Positions 7,544-13,224 of a stretch of DNA of 15,904 nt are shown piece by piece; the stretch's first letter is position 1; every line of letters begins with the position of its first letter. Source of the stretch: an uncultured Clostridia bacterium. GTDB lineage: Bacteria; Bacillota; Clostridia; TANB77; CAG-508. Location: the NCBI GenBank assembly GCA_948528155.1, contig CAOSZT010000034.1, positions 1-15,904 of the forward strand. Direction: 5' to 3'. The translations under genes and the position numbers were made by a program. The notes beneath the pieces were generated by a model that worked only from the letters and a program-made list of their open reading frames with translations, ran no database searches and had not been told where the DNA came from.

Positions 7544-9865
7544 TTGCCTAGAAAAATGAAAGGGAAAGTACAAGGGATATTAGATAAAATTGAATACTTA
7601 GGATTAGATTTAGATGAAGTACCATCAAATTTTAAAAATTTTGAACCATTAGATTACAGAATATCAAGATTTTATGATGAAAAACAATATAGGCAATATA
7701 GATATGTACCAATAAAAGACATACAAATTTTATTGTCTCCAACAAACCGATTAGAAGATTTAAATGAAAAATATAAAAAAGCAAGACCAATATATGAATA
7801 TTTAGATAAAAATAGTGAAGAAAACATATTAAAATATACAACATTTTTAAATATGTTAAAAAATATGGATGTTGATGAAATAGAAAAAATAGAAGAAGAA
7901 CAAGAAAAATTAAATAAAAATATACCTTTTAAGGTTAAATTTCAAGGAAATTATTTATGGCAAATATATTATTCAGAAAACACAGATAAATACTTTATGT
8001 TAGTACCAACAGAAGACACAGATTATTCAACATTTTTCTTTTTACTAAAAAAACAATTAGAAAAAAATAATACAGATCAAATTTTTGTACCAATAAGTAA
8101 TGTAAAATACTCAAACAAATATCTTAAAAAAGTACAATTTGAAGATATGGAAAATTATTTATGGTTATTTACAAAAGATTGGCCATTAATATATGAAGTA
8201 TATGATAAAGATAATGAATTATCTATTCAAATTATTGGTGAAACTTATATATATGAAAAAATAAAAACAACATATAAAATAAAATTAAAAACAGAAAAAG
8301 AAGCTAATGAATTTTACAAATTACTTAAAGCATTATTTATATTGCAAACTGAAGCACCAAATTATTTTACTTTTAAAACAAATATAAATAAAAATGGAAT
8401 ATTAGAATTTTATTTAGAAGAACAAAAAATTAAATACAAAAATATGGTAGAATTTATAAGAGAACAATATAAAAATGGACTACAAAGAAAAAAAGAAATG
8501 AGAGCAAAAATTAGAACATATACAAATAAATTAAAACAATTACAAGAATTAGCAGCAACACAAGAAATAGAATATTTAGCAAAAGAAAAACAAATAACAA
8601 CATTTTTAGAATGTAAAAAAACTTTTTTTGGAAAGTTCAAATATTATTTTAAATATAATAAGAAAAATAATAAAAAAGAAAAAAATAAAGAAGAATTACA
8701 AGTAGAACAACAAGAACAAACTGGAAAAATGGAAATAAAAAAAGAAACAAAAAAAATTCCAATAAAAAAAGTCTACACATTAGAAGAATTAATTTCAAAT
8801 TATAAGGAATTAGAAGAACTAGAAACTAGAATGAAAGACCTTTTAATGGATGTAAATGCCTTAAAATTAAAAACTAAAAATATGGCGAAAAAAATAGAAA
8901 ATGCTACAAAATATATTGAAGAGATAGATAGTCATAAAAAAAGTATTTTTGAATTTTGGAAATATAGTAATAAAGACGAAATGTCAGCATTACCAGAAGG
9001 AGAACAAGAAGAAGTAAACATAATTAAAAAAATAGAAAAGACATTTGATTATGAAGAAGATTTACAAGAATTTGGAGAAAAATTAGATAAAATACAAATT
9101 CAAAACTTAAATAAAGAAGACACTGATAGTATATATATTGCAACAACAAATTTGATAGATATATTAAATAAAGTAAAAACAAATAACATTTTTCCAGAAG
9201 ATATTGAAAGAAATTTAAAAGAGTTAAAAGCAGAAGCGAAAGAATTAAAAACTCTAAATGAAGAGGAATATGATATTTTTGGAAATATTATAGAAGATAA
9301 AACAAAAATCAAAAAAATAAATAACAAAAAACATAGAGAATTGCCAAAAGATAAGTTTAATATATTAGAGATAAATAAAAATATGAAAAGAATTAGATAT
9401 ACTTTGATTTTGGAAAATGTAATACAAAATATTCTAAATGCTTTAAATAAAGGTATTATTCCTGAAAATTTGGCTGTATATAAAGCAATTAGTGAAGATA
9501 CTTTGAATAATAAAGAGATAAATGTTTTTAATATAAATCCAGAAAATGAAATAAAAGAAATCCTAAAAAGTGATGGAAATGAAATTAATTTGTATAAATT
9601 AAATTTAAAAGAGGGAACAAAAGGTATAGGATTCACTAATAGTATTTTTTATGATAATCAAAATAAAACATTGCCTGTTGGTATGGATTTGTCAACTAAA
9701 ATGATTGTTGATACAGCTAATCTTCATTTAAAATTAATAAATAAGCAATCATTTAAAATTGTGAATTTTACAAATGATAATGATGATTTTTCACATATTG
9801 ATATTAAAGAGGTTGAGGCTTTTGAATATGAAATAGTAAATTTAGAGGATATTGTAAGTAAATAG
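7544..9865 (+). CDS. Large cytoplasmic coiled-coil protein of unknown function (773 aa)
   Basis: I do not recognise a family. The start is TTG 7544, placed six bases after the SD AGGAGATGG (7529-7537); ATG 7556 lies four codons downstream but its spacing is worse. No signal peptide or membrane helix is seen. Residues 1-90 are globular. About 130-300 is rich in aromatic residues and beta strands (for example YLWQIYYSENTDKYFMLVP and YLWLFTKDWPLIYEVYD). Residues 300-355 form a charged coiled coil. About 360-410 is a strongly basic, low-complexity linker. A second long coiled coil runs about 410-465, then mixed helical segments and a C-terminal globular part from about 690. It lies 60 bases after the deacetylase gene with no clear promoter between, so it is probably the last gene of that operon. 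The uninterrupted 773-codon frame in such AT-rich DNA makes it certainly coding. Confidence 0.85.
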   Translation: MPRKMKGKVQGILDKIEYLGLDLDEVPSNFKNFEPLDYRISRFYDEKQYRQYRYVPIKDIQILLSPTNRLEDLNEKYKKARPIYEYLDKNSEENILKYTTFLNMLKNMDVDEIEKIEEEQEKLNKNIPFKVKFQGNYLWQIYYSENTDKYFMLVPTEDTDYSTFFFLLKKQLEKNNTDQIFVPISNVKYSNKYLKKVQFEDMENYLWLFTKDWPLIYEVYDKDNELSIQIIGETYIYEKIKTTYKIKLKTEKEANEFYKLLKALFILQTEAPNYFTFKTNINKNGILEFYLEEQKIKYKNMVEFIREQYKNGLQRKKEMRAKIRTYTNKLKQLQELAATQEIEYLAKEKQITTFLECKKTFFGKFKYYFKYNKKNNKKEKNKEELQVEQQEQTGKMEIKKETKKIPIKKVYTLEELISNYKELEELETRMKDLLMDVNALKLKTKNMAKKIENATKYIEEIDSHKKSIFEFWKYSNKDEMSALPEGEQEEVNIIKKIEKTFDYEEDLQEFGEKLDKIQIQNLNKEDTDSIYIATTNLIDILNKVKTNNIFPEDIERNLKELKAEAKELKTLNEEEYDIFGNIIEDKTKIKKINNKKHRELPKDKFNILEINKNMKRIRYTLILENVIQNILNALNKGIIPENLAVYKAISEDTLNNKEINVFNINPENEIKEILKSDGNEINLYKLNLKEGTKGIGFTNSIFYDNQNKTLPVGMDLSTKMIVDTANLHLKLINKQSFKIVNFTNDNDDFSHIDIKEVEAFEYEIVNLEDIVSK

Positions 9866-9906
9866 ATGATTTGATGTACTTAAAATATATTGTCAAGCAT
9901 TCACTT

Positions 9907-10038
9907 ATATATTATTTTTTCTTCATTCCCAACTGCTAACAGTTTGTAAATAAAATTTTGCGGTGCAGTTGCTCCGCAAATTTTATTTACAAACTGTAAC
10001 TTATTGGTCCCCACATTCATTACTAAAAAATAATATAT
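9907..10038. repeat. Nested inverted-repeat element with outer and inner arms
   Basis: The outer arms 9907-9920 and 10025-10038 are perfect 14-base complements (ATATATTATTTTTT against AAAAAATAATATAT). They enclose the long inner hairpin at 9939-9997. The sequences between the arms (9921-9938 and 9998-10024) are not complementary. The arrangement resembles a small non-coding palindromic element (MITE-like), but AT-rich outer arms can arise by chance and no clear target duplication is seen. Confidence 0.45.
9939..9997. terminator. Long near-perfect hairpin, probably a bidirectional terminator
   Basis: Arms 9939-9963 and 9974-9997 pair over 24 base pairs with one bulged T and a 10-base loop (TGCAGTTGCT). 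The loop-proximal core GCGG/CCGC is flanked by an A/T-rich stretch on both sides (AAAATTTT on the left, AAATTTTATTT on the right), so it could stop transcription from either direction. It sits 73 bases after the 773-codon gene. The arms are far longer than a terminator needs. Confidence 0.65.
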
Positions 10039-10150
10039 TATAGCTCTTTTGCTACACTACAGATTTAAAATTTGACCTAAACTGTAACAAAAAATTTCTC
10101 CAAAATTTTAATTTAGGGCTAGACATTTTTTTATAAGTATGTTACTATAT

Positions 10151-10179
10151 TTGAAGTACATAAATGCTCATTTTATAAA
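10151..10179 (+). promoter_or_regulatory. Promoter of tRNA-Leu
   Basis: TTGAAG (10151-10156) and TATAAA (10174-10179) are separated by 17 bases and would start transcription about 35 bases before the tRNA. The rest of 10039-10150 is AT-rich with no gene or repeat of note. Confidence 0.55.
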
Positions 10180-10221
10180 TCTATTAAATATCTAACCAAA
10201 GTTAATCCTTTTGTAAAATAT

Positions 10222-10307
10222 GTCGGTATGACGGAACTGGTAGACGTGTTGGTCTCAAAAACCAATGAATAACTTTCGTGTGGGTTCGAGTCCCACTACC
10301 GACACCA
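10222..10307 (+). tRNA. tRNA-Leu, anticodon CAA
   Basis: The acceptor stem GTCGGTA (10222-10228) pairs with TACCGAC (10297-10303), followed by discriminator A and an encoded CCA (10305-10307). The anticodon stem TTGGT/ACCAA encloses the loop CTCAAAA, with anticodon CAA at 10256-10258, which reads UUG leucine codons. The long variable arm (class II) is as expected for leucine. The T arm GTGGG-TTCGAGT-CCCAC (10280-10296) is perfect. A recombinase remnant lies directly behind the 3' end, so this gene was probably an integration site. Confidence 0.96.
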
Positions 10308-10316
10308 ATTACTTTA

Positions 10317-10838
10317 TTAACTATTAATTAAACTAAGTACATTAGAAACATTTTTTTCTGTAAATTCATCATAAGTATTGTCGAATGTAGAAAGTTCATT
10401 ATTCCAAAATATTCTGAAACATAATCAGGTCTTATTAATTTTCCAACAAGATTGAGACAAATACATATCTTCATATTTTTTAGTATAAGAACCTCTAAAT
10501 GCTTTTTTAAATAATTCTTGATTTTCTTTAGATTGTAGTAAAGGTGTTATTACTTCATCAACAAGTGGTAATGTTCTATAACTAGATTTGTTTTTAGTTT
10601 TAGCCTTTGCAATTATTTGTCTTTTTCCATTAAGTTTTAATTCTACAACAGTATGCTTAATAGTAATAGTATTTTTTTAAAAATCAAAAGCACTCCACTT
10701 TAATCCTAATACTTCACTTATTCTTAATCCATAGAATGAAGCAAATAATATAACTAATTCTAATGGATCGCCTTTTGAACTTTCAAATAGGATATTTAAT
10801 TCAGTTTCACTATAGAAGTTACCTATAAATTGATTATA
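10317..10838 (-). pseudogene. Tyrosine recombinase (integrase) pseudogene
   Basis: Read on the minus strand, the sequence carries the catalytic domain of a Tn916/phage-type integrase in several frames. First NFYSETELNILFESSKGDP and FASFYGLRISEVLGLKWSAF, which holds the first catalytic arginine (GLRISEVLGL). After a frameshift at an A7 run (about 10674-10680) it reads NTITIKHTVVE, GKRQIIAKAKTKNKSSYR and TLPLVDEV. After another shift near 10427 it reads RPDYVSEYFG. The segment that should carry the HxxR box is missing. The end, STFDNTYDEFTEKNVSN, looks like the region around the catalytic tyrosine. The N-terminal arm-binding part is gone: a stop lies just upstream of 10838. The gene points towards tRNA-Leu, the classic arrangement of an element integrated in a tRNA 3' end. 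It cannot be active. Confidence 0.88.
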
Positions 10839-10965
10839 TCATATATTATGAAACATAGTAAAAATGAAATTTCACAAGTAAGAAATAGTTATAATATGTT
10901 ATTGCAGAAATTAGATTAGCAAATCATAATATAGTAATTTTTTGTTCAGAATTAATAAAAAAATA

Positions 10966-10994
10966 TTGACTATATATCAATATTTTGATAAAAT
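10966..10994 (+). promoter_or_regulatory. Toxin-antitoxin promoter with palindromic operator
   Basis: TTGACT (10966-10971) and TAAAAT (10989-10994) are spaced by 17 bases. A perfect inverted repeat TATCAA-TATT-TTGATA (10975-10990) fills the spacer and touches the -10. This is the expected place for autorepression by the antitoxin or antitoxin-toxin complex. Confidence 0.75.
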
Positions 10995-11024
10995 ATGTAT
11001 ATAATATTAATGGAGGTGTTTATT

Positions 11025-11279
11025 ATGCCAATTATTAGACCAAGTTCTGATTTAAGAAATAATTATAATGAAATTTCTACAATTTGTCATCAAACTAAAA
11101 GTCCAGTATATATTACTAAAAATGGTGCAGGAGATTTAGCAGTAATGAGTATAGAATTATATGAGCTTTTAACAGATAAATATATGCTATATAAAGAATT
11201 AGAGAAGGGTATTAAATCTTTAGACAAAGGAGAAAAATATTCTGAAAAAGAAGTATATGAAGAACTAGATAAAATATAA
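11025..11279 (+). CDS. Phd/YefM-family antitoxin
   Basis: The 84-residue protein begins MPIIRPSSDLRNNYNEI and contains the Phd/YefM DNA-binding fold (about residues 1-50, with PVYITKNGAGDLAVMSIELYE), followed by an acidic and basic C-terminal helix that would wrap around the toxin. It neutralises the RelE/ParE-type toxin encoded 15 bases downstream and should repress the shared promoter. The start at ATG 11025 is chosen over the in-frame ATG 10995 because it has an SD (GGAGGTG, 11012-11018) and because 10995 lies directly on the promoter, before the transcription start. No defect is seen. Confidence 0.92.
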   Translation: MPIIRPSSDLRNNYNEISTICHQTKSPVYITKNGAGDLAVMSIELYELLTDKYMLYKELEKGIKSLDKGEKYSEKEVYEELDKI

Positions 11280-11294
11280 AAGGAAGGTTTATTT

Positions 11295-11603
11295 GTGGAA
11301 AAATACAATATAGAATATTCAAAAGAGTCTAAAGAAGATTTAGTAGGGATAAAGCAGTATATAAAATATAATTTGCAAGAAACAGAAACAGCACAAAAAC
11401 TAATATCAAAAATAAGAAAAGAAATAAATAATTTAAAACACAATCCTAAAATCTATTCAATTATCGATGATGACCTAATAAAGAAACTTGAAATTCGAAA
11501 ATTAGTAGTAGATAATTATATTATTTTTTATAGAATAAAAAGTGATAGTATAGAAATAGTTAGGATTATGTATGGAAGAAGAAATTGGATTAATTTATTA
11601 TAA
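11295..11603 (+). CDS. RelE/ParE-family toxin
   Basis: The 102-residue protein has the family's typical layout: an N-terminal strand (MEKYNIEYSKESKEDL), a helical hairpin, the core LIKKLEIRKLVVDNYIIFYRI, and the last strand IVRIMYGRRNW. It would inhibit growth, most RelE members by cutting mRNA in the ribosome and ParE members by poisoning gyrase; which applies here cannot be told. The start is GTG 11295, seven bases after the SD AAGGAAGG. It is co-transcribed with the antitoxin gene 15 bases upstream. The frame is intact, unlike several neighbours, as expected if loss of either partner is selected against. Confidence 0.9.
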   Translation: MEKYNIEYSKESKEDLVGIKQYIKYNLQETETAQKLISKIRKEINNLKHNPKIYSIIDDDLIKKLEIRKLVVDNYIIFYRIKSDSIEIVRIMYGRRNWINLL

Positions 11604-11630
11604 ATTTTAGCGACAAATTACAATAAGTGT

Positions 11631-11674
11631 GGCAAGTAATTAAGTTGAAAATTACTTGCCATTTATGATATAAT
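11631..11674 (+). promoter_or_regulatory. Promoter inside a perfect 11-bp inverted repeat (ASCH gene)
   Basis: GGCAAGTAATT (11631-11641) and AATTACTTGCC (11650-11660) are perfect complements around an 8-base centre. The -35 TTGAAA (11645-11650) lies in the centre, and TATAAT (11669-11674) follows after 18 bases. The repeat could be an operator for the ASCH gene or a terminator stem for the toxin-antitoxin operon, though only a short, mixed AT stretch follows it. Confidence 0.6.
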
Positions 11675-11713
11675 CGAAACATAAGATAGTAAGTTGTCGA
11701 GGAGGATAAATTT

Positions 11714-11995
11714 ATGTTACACAAAATGAAATTAAAAGAAAGTCCATTTGAAAGAATAAAAAATGGAACTAAAACAATAGAATTTAGATTATATGATGAA
11801 AAAAGAACACAAATAAAAATTGGAGATAAAATTGAATTTTCAAAATTACCAGAGTTAGAAGAAAAAATAGTAGTTGAAGTTTTAGATTTATATAAAGATG
11901 TAAGTTTTGAAGAATTGTTTAAAAAAGTATTTACTGACAAAGAGGAAATTGAAAGAAAAACACAATCTATGTTTCAATTTTATACACATGAATAA
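11714..11995 (+). CDS. ASCH-domain protein, truncated by a premature stop
   Basis: ASCH domains have a PUA-like fold and are thought to bind RNA or modified nucleotides. The start MLHKMKLKESPFERIKNGTK and the segment TIEFRLYDEKRTQIKIGDKI are typical of this small clostridial family, with conserved E-x-R-L-x-D-E-K-R. The gene has a strong SD (GAGGAGG, 11699-11705) and its own promoter. The frame stops at TAA 11993-11995, but the same frame continues for 14 codons to TAG 12040 with EKEYGVVGIKIKLI, which is exactly the family's usual C-terminal strand. One CAA or GAA to TAA change would explain it. The product therefore lacks the last beta strand and is likely unstable, so this may be a very young pseudogene. 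Confidence 0.8.
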   Translation: MLHKMKLKESPFERIKNGTKTIEFRLYDEKRTQIKIGDKIEFSKLPELEEKIVVEVLDLYKDVSFEELFKKVFTDKEEIERKTQSMFQFYTHE

Positions 11996-12056
11996 GAAAA
12001 AGAATATGGTGTCGTAGGAATAAAAATAAAATTAATATAGCTATAAATTTGATAGT

Positions 12057-12422
12057 ATGTTAAAAGACATAGATGAAGAATACAGAACTACACTTATAAA
12101 TCTTGGAAAATATAAGCTTATAATGTTCGCAATAGCTAAAATTATTGAGAAGGAAGTAATAGAACAAAATCAAGTTGCATTGTATTTATTTAATTATATA
12201 ACTCCAACAGAATTTAAACTGGTAGTAAAATGTTTCTTTTTCTTAGCAGCTTGGGTGATAGCAGTATTTGCAGTGCCACCAGATTTCAAGTATTTTATAA
12301 ATGTTTCTAGAGACTGGGTAATTTTTGAAATTTCTGAAGAAGATCATAGAAGGATAGACAGAAATCTTTTTCTTAATATTATTGATACTTTTTTATCATC
12401 TTTTAAACACTCTATTATGTAA
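12057..12422 (+). CDS. Hypothetical small protein with one hydrophobic segment
   Basis: A 121-codon open frame begins at ATG 12057 and contains a hydrophobic stretch at about residues 59-75 (KCFFFLAAWVIAVFAVPP) that could cross the membrane, between a helical N-terminal half and a charged C-terminal part. There is no SD before the ATG. Its last 79 bases overlap, antisense, the small minus-strand gene at 12344-12499. The length is unlikely to arise by chance in such AT-rich sequence, so it is either a real gene, perhaps coupled to the ASCH gene whose original end is 16 bases upstream, or a remnant fused to foreign sequence. I do not recognise it. Confidence 0.35.
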   Translation: MLKDIDEEYRTTLINLGKYKLIMFAIAKIIEKEVIEQNQVALYLFNYITPTEFKLVVKCFFFLAAWVIAVFAVPPDFKYFINVSRDWVIFEISEEDHRRIDRNLFLNIIDTFLSSFKHSIM

Positions 12423-12499
12423 TTTTCTCCATTTTCTAAATAATAACTTATCTCTACCTCCTTAAACATTATTCTAATTTCTTCTATTATCCTATACAA
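12344..12499 (-). CDS. Small protein of the phage-type regulatory region (51 aa)
   Basis: On the minus strand a TTG start at 12499 stands six bases behind the perfect SD AAGGAGGTGA (12515-12506). The product begins MYRIIEEIRIMFKEVEISYY and continues LENGENYIIECLKDDKK before a basic end. This acidic, helix-then-strand layout is often seen in small genes beside phage repressors; no function is known. It overlaps the end of the preceding minus-strand gene by 13 bases, a sign of translational coupling. The end (ILRKRFLSILL) may run past an original boundary. Confidence 0.55.
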   Translation of the reverse strand: MYRIIEEIRIMFKEVEISYYLENGENYIIECLKDDKKVSIILRKRFLSILL

Positions 12500-12618
12500 T
12501 TTTTCTCACCTCCTTCTTTAGATTCTTGTCCTAACATTATACCGTAAGCATATGATAAAATTATCTTTTTATTTTCTTCATTTAATTCATCATATACTTC
12601 CTCTATTGTTTTTTTCAT
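12487..12618 (-). CDS. Small protein divergent from the XRE repressor (43 aa)
   Basis: The minus-strand frame starts at ATG 12618, five bases after the perfect SD AAGGAGGTGA (12633-12624). It encodes MKKTIEEVYDELNEENKKII followed by a helical LSYAYGIMLGQE and a short polar tail. Such tiny helical proteins are common in the early region of clostridial prophages and integrative elements, directly opposite the repressor gene; their function is unknown. The second small gene overlaps its 3' end. Transcription would start in the 12637-12690 region shared with the repressor promoter. Confidence 0.65.
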   Translation of the reverse strand: MKKTIEEVYDELNEENKKIILSYAYGIMLGQESKEGGEKNCIG

Positions 12619-12661
12619 TTTTTTCACCTCCTTTTTTACTAATATTTTTTATATATTTTTA

Positions 12662-12690
12662 TTGATATTTTTACTAAATATTAGTATAAT
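12662..12690 (+). promoter_or_regulatory. XRE repressor promoter with 15-bp palindromic operator
   Basis: TTGATA (12662-12667), 17 bases, TATAAT (12685-12690): a near-consensus promoter. The perfect palindrome TACTAAATATTAGTA (12672-12686) lies in the spacer and touches the -10. A related half-site TACTAATATT at 12637-12646 lies nearer the divergent minus-strand genes. Both would suit binding by the repressor encoded just downstream. Confidence 0.75.
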
Positions 12691-12709
12691 TAATTCGGAG
12701 ATGATTAAT

Positions 12710-13039
12710 ATGTATAAAAGAGTAGAACAACTACGTAAATCTTTAAATTTAACACAAAAAGATTTCGCTGAAAAAATTGGTGTAAAACAAGGCTTAATTA
12801 GTGCTATTGAATTAAATAAAACCCCTTTAACTAAACAATCTATAATCGCAATTTGTTCAATTTTTTCAGTTAATGAACTTTGGCTTACGACTGGAAAAGG
12901 TGAAATGTTTAACATTAAATCTTCACTTGAAAATGATTTCTTTGAAGTTTATAAAAACTTTTCTCCTGATATTCAATCTTGCCTTTTAAATTTTGCTAAA
13001 GAACTTCTTAATATTCAAAATAATTCTTTGGAAGGTTAA
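12710..13039 (+). CDS. XRE-family (Cro/CI-type) transcriptional regulator
   Basis: The 109-residue protein has an N-terminal helix-turn-helix of the XRE type at about residues 1-65: MYKRVEQLRKSLNLTQKDFA, then EKIGVKQGLISAIELNKTPL, then LTKQSIIAICSIFSVNELWL. The TTGKGEMF stretch that follows is typical of clostridial phage-type regulators. The C-terminal 40 residues are helical and probably form a dimer; there is no protease domain. ATG 12710 is preferred over ATG 12701 because the SD CGGAG (12696-12700) is nine bases away. It should repress the two minus-strand genes, and itself, through the palindrome between them. Two terminators follow. Confidence 0.92.
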   Translation: MYKRVEQLRKSLNLTQKDFAEKIGVKQGLISAIELNKTPLTKQSIIAICSIFSVNELWLTTGKGEMFNIKSSLENDFFEVYKNFSPDIQSCLLNFAKELLNIQNNSLEG

Positions 13040-13054
13040 TTCCTTCCTTCTTTT
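13030..13054 (+). terminator. Terminator overlapping the end of the XRE gene
   Basis: GGAAGG (13030-13035) pairs with CCTTCC (13042-13047) across the loop TTAATT, followed by TTCTTTT. The stop codon TAA lies in the loop. Confidence 0.55.
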
Positions 13055-13067
13055 AAAAAAGGCTTAG

Positions 13068-13095
13068 AAGCACCTTAATTCAAGATGCTTTTTTT
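13068..13095 (+). terminator. Intrinsic terminator behind the XRE gene
   Basis: AAGCA (13068-13072) pairs with TGCTT (13086-13090), then a C/A mismatch, then CTT/AAG around the loop AATTC, and a run of five further Ts. It is a well-formed terminator that isolates the strong promoter downstream. Confidence 0.75.
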
Positions 13096-13126
13096 CATTA
13101 CATTTATATTACATTTTTCAAATTTA

Positions 13127-13155
13127 TTGACTAAAAAAATCTCCAATGATATAAT
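13127..13155 (+). promoter_or_regulatory. Promoter of the glucosaminidase gene
   Basis: TTGACT (13127-13132) and TATAAT (13150-13155) are separated by exactly 17 bases: a near-perfect vegetative promoter, about 70 bases before the start codon. SD GGAGGA is at 13211-13216. Confidence 0.8.
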
Positions 13156-13224
13156 AATATCGAAAAAAAGGGAAAAATAACCAAAAAAGAAACATAAACA
13201 AAAGAAAATTGGAGGAAAAAACGA

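Noticed and set aside
9939..9997. CRISPR-like repeat
   Set aside because: Only one inverted pair, with no regularly spaced direct repeats here or elsewhere in the window.
10995..11024. ATG 10995 as start of the antitoxin
   Set aside because: It lies immediately at the end of the -10 box, before the expected transcript start; ATG 11025 has the SD.
12451..12463. A third perfect-looking SD on the minus strand (AAGGAGGTAGAGA)
   Set aside because: It lies inside the 51-residue frame, where it encodes Lys-Glu-Val, and no usable start codon follows at the right distance.
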